Notes: a model not told the origin generated them from the letters alone. Positions 35,807 to 45,398 are shown, counted from the stretch's first letter. The stretch is DNA of 64,000 bases from CAVSUR01 sp963731285 (GCA_963731285.1 CAVSUR010000016.1:1-64000); one strand, 5' to 3'. Program-made: numbers and translations.

Positions 35807-38065
35807 TCACGCCTTTTCCAGGAACTCGGCCTGGTCGGTGTCGAGCAGCGCGCGGACCGCGGCGGCCAGGCCCGGCTGCCCGGCCAGGGCCGGGTCGGCA
35901 TCCACCAGCGCGACCGCCTCGTCCCGGGCCTGGGAGATCAGCTCCTCGTCGGCCAGCAGGGTCAGCAGCCGCAGGCTGGACCGGCGGCCCGCCTGGGCCG
36001 AGCCGAGCACGTCGCCCTCCCGGCGCTGCTCCAGGTCCAGCCGGGCGAGGGTAAAGCCGTCCAGGGTCCCGGCCACGGCCGCGAGCCGCTCTCGGGCCTT
36101 CGCGCCTTCGGGGCCGTCCGGGACCTCGGTGACCAGCAGGCACAGGCCCTCGTGGCGGCCGCGGCCGACCCGGCCGCGCAGCTGGTGCAGCTGCGACACC
36201 CCGAAGTGCTCGGCGTCCATGATCACCATGGCGGTGGCGTTCGGCACGTCCACGCCGACCTCCACGACGGTGGTCGTGACCAGGACGTCGACGGCGCCAT
36301 CCGCGAACGCCCGCATCACCGCGTCCTTCTCATCCGGCGGCAGCCGGCCATGCAGCACCGCGAGCCGCAGCCCGGCCAGCGGGCCGGCCATCAGGGACGC
36401 GGCCAGCTCAGTGACGGCCAGCGCGGGCCGCCGCTGCCCGCCCTCGCCAGCCCCGCCCTCGCCAGTCCCGTCATCGCCAGCACTGTCATCGCCAGCACTG
36501 GCGTCGTGCGCCCCGTCGCTGTCGTCGTCCGTCCCGCCGTCCGGGCCGCCGATCCGCGGGCAGACCACGTAAGCCTGGCGGCCCCGGCTGACCTCCTCGG
36601 CGATCCTGGCCCAGGCCCGGTCCAGGAAGTGCGGCTTCTCGGCGACCGGCACCACGTGAGTGGCGATAGGCGAGCGCCCGGCGGGCAGTTCGGTGAGCGT
36701 GGAGACGTCCAGGTCGCCGTAGACGGTCATCGCGACCGTGCGCGGGATCGGCGTGGCCGTCATCACCAGCACATGCGGCCGGCCCCGCCGGCGGCCTTCT
36801 CCCGCAGCGCGTCCCGCTGCTCCACGCCGAAGCGGTGCTGCTCGTCGATTACCACCAGCCCCAGCTCGGCGAACTGGACGCGCTCTTGCAGCAGCGCGTG
36901 CGTGCCGATCACGATGCCGGCCGTGCCGGAGGCCGCCGCCAGCAGGCCCTGCCGCCGGGCGGCCGCCCCCAGCGACCCGGTGAGCAGGGCCACCCGGGTG
37001 GCCTGCTCGGCCCCGCCGAGCTGGCCGGACTGCGCCAGCGGGCCGAGCAGCTGGCTGATTGACCGGTAGTGCTGCTGGGCCAGCACCTCAGTCGGGGCCA
37101 GCAGCGCCGCCTGGCCGGCCGCGTCGACCGCCTGCAGCATGGCCCGGACCGCGATGACCGTCTTACCGGAGCCGACCTCGCCCTGCAGCAGCCGGTGCAT
37201 CGGGTGGTCAGAGGCGAGGTCGTCGGCGATCGTCGCGCCGGCCAGCTGCTGGCCGACGGTGAGCTCGAACGGCAGCGCCGCGTCGAATTCGGCCAGCAGG
37301 CCGCCCGGGACCTTGGGCCGCGGCACCGCGCTGTAGTCGGCGGCGGCCCGGCGGCGCTGCGCCAGCACCACCTGCAGCGCGAACGCCTCGTCCCACTTCA
37401 GCCGGAGCCGGGCCCGGGCCAGGTCCTTGCGGTCAACCGGCCGGTGGATCCCGCGCAGCGCGTCGGCGTAGCCGCACAGCCCGTAGCGCTCGCGGACCTG
37501 CGGCGGCAGCGGGTCGTCGGGCACGTCAAGCACGTCGAGCGCGATCCGGACCGAGTCGGCGATCTTCCAGGACGAGATCTCCTTGGTGGCCCGGTACACC
37601 GGGATGAGCTCGGCGGCGAACTCGCTGGCCCGCGAGGCCGCGGCCGCGCTGCCGAGCAGCTCGTACTCGGGGTGGGCCAGCTGGCGCTTGCCCTGGAAGC
37701 TGGATACCTGCCCGGAGAACAGGCCGTGGCTGCCAGGCTGCAGCTCGCGTTCGCGCCAGTCCTGGCGGCCGCGGCCGAAGAACGTCAGGGTCAGCATCCC
37801 CCGGCCGTCGGTCACCACCGCCTCGAAGATCGTGCCCGGCCGGTTGCGCATCTTGCGCAGGTGCACCCGGGCGATCTGCGCCTGCACGGTCACGTGCTCG
37901 CCGTCGCGCAGCCCGGCCAGGTCGGTCAGCTCGCCGCGCTGCTCATACCGGCGCGGGTAGTGCATCAGCAGGTCGCCTACGGTCCTGCATGTCCAGCGCC
38001 TGGTCCAGGCGCTTGGCCGCCTTATCGCCGACCACCAGCCGCAGCGGGTCCGCTAGCGTCGCCAT
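35807..38065 (-). CDS. recG: ATP-dependent DNA helicase RecG (two frameshifts)
   Basis: Branch-migration helicase for stalled forks. The start is ATG 38065 (MATLADPLRLVVGDKAAKRL). A wedge/OB domain (GRGMLTLTFFGRGRQDWRER) is followed by helicase motifs GEVGSGKTVIAVRAM, LAPTEVLAQQHYRSI, VVIDEQHRFGVEQRD, MTATPIPRTVAMTVYGDLD and QLRGRVGRGRHEGLCL. The frame shifts near 37985 (one extra base) and near 36775. An Asp/Gly/Glu-rich loop of ~35 residues (36440-36540) separates the helicase lobes and is partly encoded by 15-bp tandem repeats. The fatty-acid-kinase-like DAK2 gene usually next to recG is not present. Confidence 0.9.
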
Positions 38066-38222
38066 ACCGGCAGGATAGGGCGCGGCTGCGTCAGCCGGGC
38101 GGCCCGCGGCGGCCCGGTTTGCGCCCGGCTCGCGCCGGCGGCCGTTTGTCGGATATCCTGCACCGGTTGCCCCGGCCCGATCGGGGCGCTGACCAATCTC
38201 GCCAACTTCTTGGAGCGATCCC

Positions 38223-38408
38223 GTGGCTTCCGTCTGCGACGTGTGCGGCAAGGGGCCGGGCTTCGGCAACAACGTGTCATATTCGCACCGCCGCACCCCG
38301 CGCCGCTGGAACCCGAACATTCAGCGCGTGCGCGCCAAGGTCGGCAAGACGCCGCGGCGCATGAACGTGTGCACGTCCTGCCTGAAGGCGGGCAAGGTCA
38401 CCCGCTAG
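38223..38408 (+). CDS. rpmB: 50S ribosomal protein L28
   Basis: 61 residues from GTG 38223 (VASVCDVCGKGPGFGNNVSY), ending in MNVCTSCLKAGKVTR. Four Cys (CDVC and CTSC) mark the zinc-binding form. It is divergent from recG with 157 bp between, which must hold both promoters. A TTCTTGGAGCG ribosome-binding site precedes the start. Confidence 0.96.
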   Translation: MASVCDVCGKGPGFGNNVSYSHRRTPRRWNPNIQRVRAKVGKTPRRMNVCTSCLKAGKVTR

Positions 38409-38429
38409 CCGCCCGCTCGCGTCCTGGCT

Positions 38430-39344
38430 TCAGCCGCGGCCCTGGGTCTGGCCGCGGCCCTGGTCTCGCCGCCCGGCGGTCCTGCCCCATGCCCAGCCGT
38501 GACCGGTACCGCCTGGGCCTGGCCTGCTCTGCCCGGGGCCGGAACCCTGGCCGGTACCGCCCGGGCCGCGGCCGGGTCCCGGGGGCGGCGGCAGCACACG
38601 GACCGTGCACGGCATGCCGTCAAAGATGCAGCCGCGCGGCGCTGACCCGGCCCCGGTGCCGGCGACCGCGATCCTGACCGTGCTGGCGCCGGATTGCGGC
38701 CACGGCCACGGCTGCCCGGTGGCCTGGCCGCCGTCGCCACGGGCTGACTTCCGCCAGGCGGCACCCCAGACCGACCTGATGCGGGTACCCGGCAGGGTGA
38801 ACCCCAGCGTCCAGGTGTCGAGCTCATGATGGCTGTGCACGATGAAGAAGGCGACAAAAGCCGGGGCATCCCGCCGTACCAGCTGATAGCTCACCCGCAC
38901 CGCCGCCGCCCGCCGCGGCTCGGGGACCGCCACCGGGCTCGCCGCCGTCTGCTGCGGCTGGGCCGGCCGGGTCCGCCGGGGGGCCGGGGCCGGGCTCTTG
39001 AGCCTGGCTCCCCGGCCGCTGGTGGACAGCGAGCCGTGCGCGGGCACCAGGCAGTGCGGATGACGGCACTGCCGGTAGGCGGGCGGGCCGAAGCTCAGCG
39101 CCTGGTGCGGGGCGTGCAGGGAGATCAGCGCGGCGGTAACGGCTCCCGCGCCGACCGCGAACCAGGGCGTGACCATAGCGGCCCGCAGCCACTGGCCGCG
39201 GGTGCTGACCGGCAGCTCGCGCTCGTGCCGCTTACCGGGGCCGCGCATCACCGCGGCCGCGCTGGACAGGACGCCACGACCGGACCGGGGGTTCCGTCGC
39301 TGCGCCCTGTGTCTGGGCAGTCTCTCGCTGCGAGATCGCGGCAT
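38430..39344 (-). CDS. Membrane-anchored protein with CBM2-like carbohydrate-binding domain
   Basis: 304 residues at most. A basic N-terminus is followed by a hydrophobic anchor (TPWFAVGAGAVTAALISLHA, about 59-78), a Pro/Ala/Arg linker, then a domain VRVSYQLVRRDAPAFVAFFI, HELDTWTLGFTLPGTRIRSV with WGAAWRKSARGDG and SGASTVRIAVAGTG. The WTLGFTLPGTRI...WGAAW pattern with two aromatic Trp is that of family 2 cellulose/chitin-binding modules. The C-terminal 70 residues are Gly/Pro/Arg/Gln-rich. The actual start may be an internal Met near residue 33. It converges with rpmB and could sit on the outer face of the membrane. Similar proteins occur in Streptosporangiales, function unknown. Confidence 0.68.
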   Translation of the reverse strand: MPRSRSERLPRHRAQRRNPRSGRGVLSSAAAVMRGPGKRHERELPVSTRGQWLRAAMVTPWFAVGAGAVTAALISLHAPHQALSFGPPAYRQCRHPHCLVPAHGSLSTSGRGARLKSPAPAPRRTRPAQPQQTAASPVAVPEPRRAAAVRVSYQLVRRDAPAFVAFFIVHSHHELDTWTLGFTLPGTRIRSVWGAAWRKSARGDGGQATGQPWPWPQSGASTVRIAVAGTGAGSAPRGCIFDGMPCTVRVLPPPPGPGRGPGGTGQGSGPGQSRPGPGGTGHGWAWGRTAGRRDQGRGQTQGRG

Positions 39345-39390
39345 CAGAGGTTTGTTATATCAAGCCGGGCCGAGCCGCCGCTAGACGAAT

Positions 39391-40494
39391 TTACCCGGGC
39401 GGATGACCGGGCGCCGGGCCGCTGCGACGGGCGAAGTGATCCCAGCCTTCGGCGGTCGCGGGCGCACCGTCCAGGCGCACCGCGCCGGCCGGCACAGCAC
39501 CGCCGCCGGCGGTGCCGGCCGGCACAGCACCGCTGCCGGCGGGCAGAGCGCCGGCCGCTACGGACCCGGCGGCCGTGACCGTGCCGATCACCGACCAGCC
39601 GGGCGGCAGCCGCCCGCCGGCCGGGAAGGTGGCCGCCAGGGCGTGGTCCTCGCCCCCGGACAGCACCCAGCCGAGCCAGTCCGCGCGCCGGAGGGCGGCA
39701 GCCGCGGTCCGGAGCGCCCCGGCGGGAACGGCGGCACTGGCGGTCAGCAGGTCGGACTTCAGGTCGATGAGCACGCCGCTGGCCGCAGCGACATGCCGGA
39801 GGTCGGCGACCAGGCCGTCGCTGATGTCGATCATGGCCGTGGCGCCGGCCACTGCTGCCTGCGGGCCTGCCCGGTACGGTGGCTGCGGCCGCCGGTGCGC
39901 AGCCACCAGCCCGGCCAGCCGCGGATCCGCCGCCAGCTGCGAGTCCGCCGCCAGCTGCGAGTCCGCCGCGAGCAAGGCCAGCCCGGCGGCGGAGCTGCCG
40001 AGCGTGCCCGTCACGGCCACCAGGTCCCCCGGCCGCGCCCCGCTCCTGGTCACCGGCGCCCGGCCGTCCAGGTCGCCGAGCGCAGTGATCGCGATCATGA
40101 CCATGTCCGCGCCGGACACGTCCCCGCCTGCCACCGATGCGCCAGCCCGGGCACTTTCCTCGGCGATCCCGGCGGCCATCTCGGTAACCCAGTCCACCGC
40201 CAGGGCACCGGGGGCGGCCAGGCCAATGAGCAGCGCTGTCGGCCTGGCCCCCATCGCGGCCACGTCGGCCAGGTTCTGCGCGGCCGCCTTGGCCCCCACG
40301 TCCCGCGGGCCGGACCAGTCATGCCGGAAGTCCCGGCCCTCGACCAGCAGATCGGTGGTCACGACCACCCGACCGTCCGGCACGGCGAGCACCGCCGCGT
40401 CGTCGCCGGGGCCGACAATCTGCCCGGACCCCGGCGGGAACATGGCCCCGATCGCCGCGATGAGGCCGAATTCGCCGATGTCCGCGACGGTGAT
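39391..40494 (-). CDS. thiL: Thiamine-monophosphate kinase
   Basis: Phosphorylates thiamine phosphate to thiamine diphosphate. The conserved N-terminus ITVADIGEFGLIAAIGAMFP continues from an ATC codon at 40494-40492 that follows a GGGAGG ribosome-binding site by five bases. No ATG/GTG/TTG fits there, so it is either a rare start or a miscalled ATG; the first ATG in frame (40443) would cut 17 conserved residues. Motifs GPGDDAAVL, TTDLLVEGRDF, SVAGGDVSGADM, MIDISDGLVADL and LSGGEDHALAATFP are all present. Two low-complexity regions are made of short repeats (LAADSQ units near 39925-39975 and VPAG units near 39480-39560). Confidence 0.9.
   Translation of the reverse strand: MTVADIGEFGLIAAIGAMFPPGSGQIVGPGDDAAVLAVPDGRVVVTTDLLVEGRDFRHDWSGPRDVGAKAAAQNLADVAAMGARPTALLIGLAAPGALAVDWVTEMAAGIAEESARAGASVAGGDVSGADMVMIAITALGDLDGRAPVTRSGARPGDLVAVTGTLGSSAAGLALLAADSQLAADSQLAADPRLAGLVAAHRRPQPPYRAGPQAAVAGATAMIDISDGLVADLRHVAAASGVLIDLKSDLLTASAAVPAGALRTAAAALRRADWLGWVLSGGEDHALAATFPAGGRLPPGWSVIGTVTAAGSVAAGALPAGSGAVPAGTAGGGAVPAGAVRLDGAPATAEGWDHFARRSGPAPGHPPG
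39925..39978. repeat. Tandem 18-bp repeat inside thiL
   Basis: About three copies of an 18-base unit encode LAADSQ-LAADSQ-LAADPR in the ThiL chain. They are in frame and lie in a surface loop region, so slippage is the likely origin. Confidence 0.85.
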
Positions 40495-40590
40495 GACGGC
40501 CTCCCGAGACTGCCGATGCTCCCCCGGCCGCCGCCGGGGTACCTACGGTAGCGTTGCCCCCACACAGGCCACCGGAGGGACGACGACGAC

Positions 40591-40824
40591 ATGGTGCTCG
40601 CATACATTCTCGTCCAGACTGAGGTCGGTAAGGCCGCTGAGGTTGCGTCCGCCATCGCCAGCATTACCGGCGTGACTCAGGCGGACGACGTGACCGGGCC
40701 GTACGACGTGATCGTGCGTGCCGAGTCGGACAATGTCGATGACCTGGGCAAGCTCGTGGTAGCCAAGATCCAGCTGGTGCCGGGGATCACCCGCACGCTG
40801 ACCTGCCCGATCGTGCACATCTAG
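40591..40824 (+). CDS. Lrp/AsnC ligand-binding domain protein
   Basis: 77 residues made only of the RAM (Lrp/AsnC C-terminal) domain: MVLAYILVQTEVGKAAEVAS, VTQADDVTGPYDVIVRAESD and NVDDLGKLVVAKIQLVPGIT. It has no DNA-binding helix-turn-helix, so it is a stand-alone effector-binding protein, as in many actinomycetes beside thiL. A GGAGGG ribosome-binding site lies upstream. It is divergent from thiL and overlaps the end of cofC by 38 bp. Confidence 0.9.
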   Translation: MVLAYILVQTEVGKAAEVASAIASITGVTQADDVTGPYDVIVRAESDNVDDLGKLVVAKIQLVPGITRTLTCPIVHI

Positions 40825-41515
40825 GTCGTCCTCCCGGCCGCCGCCGGCTGCAGCTGGCCAGCAGCGGGGCCGCCGCCGCGCGGGTCCGCGGGCCGAGCCC
40901 GATAACCGCTGCCTGCCGCAGGTCGGCGAAGGTATCCACGTCCTGGCGCAGGCCGTCAAGATCCGGCAGCGCGATCTCGGCCGCGCCGAGTGCCGCGTGC
41001 GCCGCGCGCGAGCCCGGCCCGAACTGCGGGCGGAACGCGGCGCCCGCGGGCGCCGCGTACAAGGTGGTGCCTGCGCCGTCGGCGTCGGGCACGAAGGCCC
41101 CGGCCGGCCGGCGGCCGCGGCGAGCGCCCGGCCCAGCTCGGCCGGGCGCAGGGCGGGCAGGTCCGCGGCCATGCCCGCCCGCCCGTAACCGGGCCAGCGC
41201 CGCGCCGCGTAGGCCGCGCCGAACCCGAGCGCCGCGTTCAGCCCGGCGGCCGGCTGCATCCGCGATCACGATCGCGCCGAGGCGCCCCAGCTCGGCCTGC
41301 GCAGTCTGGTCATCGGTGACCACCACCACCCGGCGCACCGCCGGGCAGGCGGCGGCCGCGGCCACCGCGTCGGCCGCCATCGCCAGCGCCAGCGCAGCGC
41401 GGTGCGCGCCGTCCAGGGCGGCCAGCCGGGACTTGGCACGGGCCAGCACCTTGACCGGAACGACCAGTGCCCAGCCGCCGGGCGGGTCAGGGACAGGGCT
41501 GCGGGCCATGCCCAT
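40787..41515 (-). CDS. cofC: 2-phospho-L-lactate (or PEP) guanylyltransferase CofC/FbiD, two compensating frameshifts
   Basis: Makes the activated precursor of coenzyme F420. From ATG 41515 (or 41509) the protein reads ARSPVPDPPGGWALVVPVKV, LARAKSRLAAL and VRRVVVVTDDQTAQAELGRL, then shifts frame near 41265 (AAGLNAALGFGAAYAARRW, MAADLPALRPAELGRAL) and back near 41098 (GAFVPDADGAGTTLYAA), ending GLGPRTRAAAAPLLAS. The nucleotide-sugar-transferase-like fold motifs (PVK...K, D in MAADLPA) are there. An F420-type flavin-like oxidoreductase gene lies at 62575-63048. Confidence 0.82.
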   Translation of the reverse strand: MGMARSPVPDPPGGWALVVPVKVLARAKSRLAALDGAHRAALALAMAADAVAAAAACPAVRRVVVVTDDQTAQAELGRLGAIVIADAAGRRAERGARVRRGLRGAALARLRAGGHGRGPARPAPGRAGPGARRGRRPAGAFVPDADGAGTTLYAAPAGAAFRPQFGPGSRAAHAALGAAEIALPDLDGLRQDVDTFADLRQAAVIGLGPRTRAAAAPLLASCSRRRPGGRPRCARSGRSACG

Positions 41516-41575
41516 GATCCTGCCTCGGCTGATCCTGCCTCGACATCGCGGCGCCCGAACCTGGAGACTGGCCGC

Positions 41576-42145
41576 ATGACAGGCGAGGGGCTGCGCGGCC
41601 GGACGGGCAGGCGGGCGGGTGGCAGCTACTCGAGCGGCTGGCGGACCATCTCGAAGATCATTCTCCGGCCGCTGATCCCGGCGCTGATGAAGGAGACGGG
41701 CCTGCGCCAGGGCGCTTGCGTGATCTTCTACCCGGAGGCGACGGTCACCCGCGACCCGGAGCAGTGGCCGATGGCGGCCAGGACCGGGGTCGCCCGGCTG
41801 GCCCTGGCCACCGGCGTGCCGGTGGTGCCGGCCGCGCACTGGGGGGCGCAGGATGGGCTGCCCTACGGGAGCTTGCGGCCGCATCTGCTGCCCCGCAGGC
41901 GGGTCCGGGTGCGGGCGGGTCCGCCGGTCGACTTGTCGCGGTTCGCGGGCCTGCCGCTGACCGCACCAGTACTGCGCGAGGCCACCAGGAAGATCATGGC
42001 CGACGTCACCGGCCTGGTCGCCGAGCTGCGCCACGAGGCCGCGCCCGCGAAGCCGTGCCACCCGGCCATCGCCCGCCGCGCGATGCGCCGGGAGCGCCCG
42101 GGCGATGGCAGCCGGGCTGCGGAACCGGAGCGCCATGGCGTCTGA
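41576..42145 (+). pseudogene. PlsC-type 1-acyl-glycerol-3-phosphate acyltransferase, internally deleted
   Basis: The start (TGEGLRGRTGRRAGGSYSSG, WRTISKIILRPLIPALMK) and the end (GACVIFYPEATVTRDPEQWP, MAARTGVARLALATGVPVVP, AHWGAQDGLPYG) both match this family. The ~80 residues that should lie between them are absent, with the join at about 41697. The lost segment includes the catalytic HxxxxD motif, which no acyltransferase of the family can do without. The FYPEAT motif remains. The deletion keeps the frame, giving a 189-residue product, so this looks like a true deletion rather than a read error. The PLP enzyme start overlaps its stop. Confidence 0.75.
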
Positions 42146-43406
42146 GGACGATCAGCGGCCGGCGGAGGCCCTGGGCCCCTCCCCCGGGCCAGCACGGCAC
42201 GGGGAGAACACGCGCGCCGTGCACTTGCCGGCGCCGCCGGTGCCGGATCAGCGCCCGCTCGCCGCGCCGGTGTACCGGGCCACGACGTATGCGTTCGGCT
42301 CGTCGGCCGAGTACGCAGCCGTGCTGAACGGCACGGCGCCTGGTTACACCTACGCCCGGATCGACAATCCCACCGCCGATGCCTTCGCCGCCGCGATGGC
42401 CGCGCTGGAGGGGGTGAACCTGGCCCAGCCGGTGGCGGGGCAGGCGTTCGCCTCCGGGATGGCCGCCATCTCGACGGTGTTCTTGGCCTTCACCCAGGCC
42501 GGCGCGCACGTGGTGGCCCCGGCGGCGGTCTACGGCGGGACCTACAGCTTCCTGGCCAACGTGGCCGCCCGGTTCGGCGTGCACGCCGATTTCGTCGACA
42601 TCACCAACCTGGCCCGGGTGCGGGCCGCGCTGCGGCGAGGCACCGCGATCCTGTACGCGGAGACGATAGCCAACCCGACGGTCGCCGTAGCCGACCTGGC
42701 CGCCCTGTCTGTCCTGGCCCGGGAGGCAGGCGCGCTGCTGGTGGTGGACTCGACGCTGGCCCCGCCGCCGGTCTGCCGTCCGCTGGAGTACGGCGCGGAC
42801 CTGGTGCTGCACTCCGCGACCAAGTACATCGGCGGTCACTCCGACGCTACCGGCGGCGTGGTGTGCGGCCGGCCCGAGCTGCTCGGCCGGATCCGCGCGC
42901 TGCGGATCGATCTCGGCGGCTCGCTGGCACCGGACGAGGCCTACTTGCTGCGCCGCGGCCTGGAGACCATGCCGCTGCGGGTGCAGCGGCAGTGCGCGAC
43001 GGCCGGGATGCTGGCGGCAGCGCTGGCGAAGCACCCGGCGGTGCAGTCGGTGGATTACCCGGGCCTGGCCGGGCACCCGGGGCACGAGGTGGCCAGGCGC
43101 CAGTTCACCGCCGGGCCGGACGGGACCAGGTTCGGGACGATCGTGACCGTAACCCCGCACGGCGGCCGGGCGGCCGGCCAGGCCTTCGCCGACCGGCTCG
43201 GGCTCGTCCTGGTGGCCACCTCGCTAGGCGGCAATCACACCAAGGCCAGTCATGCGGCCTCGACGACGCACCGGCAGATGGACGCCGCCGCCCTCGCCGC
43301 GGCGGGCATCGGCCCGGGGGCGGTCAGGATCTCGGTGGGCCTTGAGGACGGCGAGGACCTGCTGGCTGACGCGATCGCGGCGCTGAACCAGCGGCCGGCA
43401 GGCTAG
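42135..43406 (+). CDS. Cystathionine gamma-synthase/methionine gamma-lyase family PLP enzyme
   Basis: 423 residues from ATG 42135 (MASEDDQRPAEALGP), overlapping the preceding gene by 11 bp. The fold type I features are clear: YRATTYAFGSSAEYAAVLNG, YTYARIDNPTADAFAAAMAA, FASGMAAISTVFLAF, AETIANPTVAVADLAALS, VVDSTLAPPPVCRPLEYGAD and the PLP-lysine motif HSATKYIGGHSDATGG. The C-terminal SLGGNHTKASHAASTTHRQM is typical. It acts on sulfur amino acids; synthase, lyase or sulfhydrylase cannot be separated by eye. In other actinomycetes gpsA usually lies between the acyltransferase and ddl. Confidence 0.85.
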   Translation: MASEDDQRPAEALGPSPGPARHGENTRAVHLPAPPVPDQRPLAAPVYRATTYAFGSSAEYAAVLNGTAPGYTYARIDNPTADAFAAAMAALEGVNLAQPVAGQAFASGMAAISTVFLAFTQAGAHVVAPAAVYGGTYSFLANVAARFGVHADFVDITNLARVRAALRRGTAILYAETIANPTVAVADLAALSVLAREAGALLVVDSTLAPPPVCRPLEYGADLVLHSATKYIGGHSDATGGVVCGRPELLGRIRALRIDLGGSLAPDEAYLLRRGLETMPLRVQRQCATAGMLAAALAKHPAVQSVDYPGLAGHPGHEVARRQFTAGPDGTRFGTIVTVTPHGGRAAGQAFADRLGLVLVATSLGGNHTKASHAASTTHRQMDAAALAAAGIGPGAVRISVGLEDGEDLLADAIAALNQRPAG

Positions 43407-43498
43407 TCTGCGGCGATCAGGGCCGGCGGGCAGGCGCGGATGCGGGGCCTGGCCGGCCGCCGGGCTGGGCGCGGAGGGTGACCGGGACGGGAGGCATC

Positions 43499-44645
43499 GT
43501 GAACGAGCGGCGCAAGATCAGGGTCGCGGTCGTGTTCGGCGGCCAGGGCCCTGAGCACTCCGTCTCCTGCCTCGGCGGCGGCGCGGTCCTGGCCGCGCTG
43601 GACCGGGACAAGTACGACGTCGTGCCGGTGGGCATCACCCGCAGCGGCAGCTGGGTGCTCGCTGCCGACGACCCGGCCCGGCTGGCCATTTCCGGCGGCC
43701 AGCTGCCGTCGGTCGAGACCGTGGCCGAGCCTGGGACCGCGGTCGTGCCCTGGCCGGACGACCCGGCCGGCCAGGCGGTGGCCGTGGCCGCGGCCAGCGA
43801 GATCCCGCGGCTGTTCGGCCAGGTCGACGTGGTGCTGCCGGTGCTGCACGGCCCATATCGGCGAGGACGGCACGATCCAGGGCCTGCTGGAAATGGCCGG
43901 GGTTCCCTACGTCGGGGCCGGGGTGCTGGCCAGCGCGGTCAGCATGGACAAGGAGTACATGAAGCTCGTCTTCGCCGCGCACGGGCTGCCGGTCGGCCGG
44001 ATGGTCGTGGTCAGGGAGCGGGACTGGCAGCCGCCGGGCCCGGCCCCGGCGGCCGAGCGAAAGCGGATTCTGGACGCGGTCGGGGAACTGGGCTGGCCGG
44101 TCTTCGTCAAGCCCGCCCGCGGCGGCTCCAGCATCGGCACGTCCAGGGCCCGCAACGCCGCAGAGCTGGAAGAGGCTATCGAGACCGCCCGCCGGCACGA
44201 CCCCAAGGTGCTGGTCGAGGCGGCGATCGCGGGCGCCGAGGTCGAGTGCTCGGTGCTCGAAGGGCTGAACGGCGGCCCGCCCGACACGAGCATGCCCGGG
44301 CAGCTGACCCTGCAGGGCGGCGAGCAGTTCTACGATTTCGAGGCCAAGTACCTGGACGCCGGGACGGCGATGACGATTCCCGCCCCGATCCCCGCCGACG
44401 ACATCCAGCAGGTCAGACGGCTGGCCGCGGCCGCCTTCGAGGCCGTGTCGTGCGAGGGCCTGGCCCGGGTCGACTTCTTCTACACCCCCGACCGGCGGGT
44501 CATCGTGAACGAGATCAACACGATGCCGGGCATGACCGCCAGCTCGTATTTTGCGAAAATGTGGGAAGCCACCGGGCTCGGCTTCGGTGCGCTGATCGAC
44601 CGGATGCTCGCCACCGCGCTCGCCAGGCGCCGCGGCGCGCGCTGA
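43499..44645 (+). CDS. ddl: D-alanine--D-alanine ligase (one frameshift)
   Basis: Joins two D-Ala for peptidoglycan. The start is GTG 43499 after GGGAGG. VAVVFGGQGPEHSVSCLGG begins the N-terminal domain, and VLHGPxGEDGTIQGLLEMAG is broken by one extra base near 43857. The ATP-grasp core follows: YVGAGVLASAVSMDKEYMKL, WPVFVKPARGGSSIGTSRAR, LVEAAIAGAEVECSVLEG, FYDFEAKYLD and VNEINTMPGMTASSYFAKMW. The essential role and a single homopolymer-like shift argue for a sequencing error. Length would be about 382 residues. Confidence 0.9.
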
Positions 44646-44736
44646 CCCGGCTGGCCAGGCCGACCTGCGCGGGCGGCGGCCGCGCGGAAGACGCGGCCGG
44701 CCGCCGGCTTGCGCTGCCGACCCGGATCGCTGGCGG

Positions 44737-45015
44737 CTACTTCTCGCCGTTGACCAGGGCCTTGAAGTCTGACCCGGGACGGAACCTGGGCACCGAGGAC
44801 CTGGGCACCGAGACCGTCGCGCCGGTGGCCGGGTTGCGCGCCGTCCGGGCCGGCCGGTCAGTCTTCTCGAAGACGCCGAACCCGGTGATCGACACCTTGT
44901 CGCCTTTGGCGACGGCGTCAGCGATGGTGTCGAGCACTGCGTTCACGGCCTCGGCGGCGGACTTCTTATCTCCCAGCCGGCCGGAAACCGCATCGATCAG
45001 ATCACGCTTGTTCAT
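44737..45015 (-). CDS. hup: HU family DNA-binding protein
   Basis: 92 residues from ATG 45015. MNKRDLIDAVSGRLGDKKSA is the typical HU start, VSITGFGVFEKTDRPARTAR the beta-arm base, and RNPATGATVSVPRSSVPRFR the DNA-intercalating arm with its conserved Pro. It is a nucleoid protein that bends DNA. There is no Lys-rich C-terminal tail, so it is the HupA-like short type rather than the HupS type. Convergent with ddl. Confidence 0.95.
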   Translation of the reverse strand: MNKRDLIDAVSGRLGDKKSAAEAVNAVLDTIADAVAKGDKVSITGFGVFEKTDRPARTARNPATGATVSVPRSSVPRFRPGSDFKALVNGEK

Positions 45016-45398
45016 TTCGCTCCTGCACTCTTCCCCGACGGGAGGCCGCGCGGACAGCGCACCGGCGCTGCGGCCTCTGATGTGCCCGAAATTAAGGGAT
45101 CCGGGGGCCCGGCACAAACACCGCGCGGATAACCATGGTGTGCTGACTAATAGGCAGAGAGTAATCGACGGGAATAGGCCGCTCAGTGCGCCGGGCCGGC
45201 CGGGCGGGCTGCGGCGCCCGCGCCAGCCGGGCCGGGCGCGGCTGGCCGTGCCGCGGCAGGCAGCCGTGCGGCGCGGCGATTGGCGGGGCCCAGCGGGCTC
45301 GCCTGGAGCCATCCGGGGCAACCCCCGGTCCCGCGGTCTCCGAATCCGGCTCTGGCCGCTCCAGTAAGCTGAGGTCCCCATCAACCACGAGGTCGCGT
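45016..45398. other. Divergent promoter region of hup and pntAA
   Basis: About 380 bases. Open frames across it are low-complexity and not accepted. A relatively A/T-rich patch (GAAATTAAGGG near 45088, and GGATAACCATGG to TGACTAATAGGC near 45127-45154) is where the promoters would be expected. No clear operator is visible. Confidence 0.4.

Noticed and set aside
39403..40675. Two long plus-strand open frames opposite thiL
   Set aside because: Both are antisense to recognisable ThiL motifs, so they are shadow frames.
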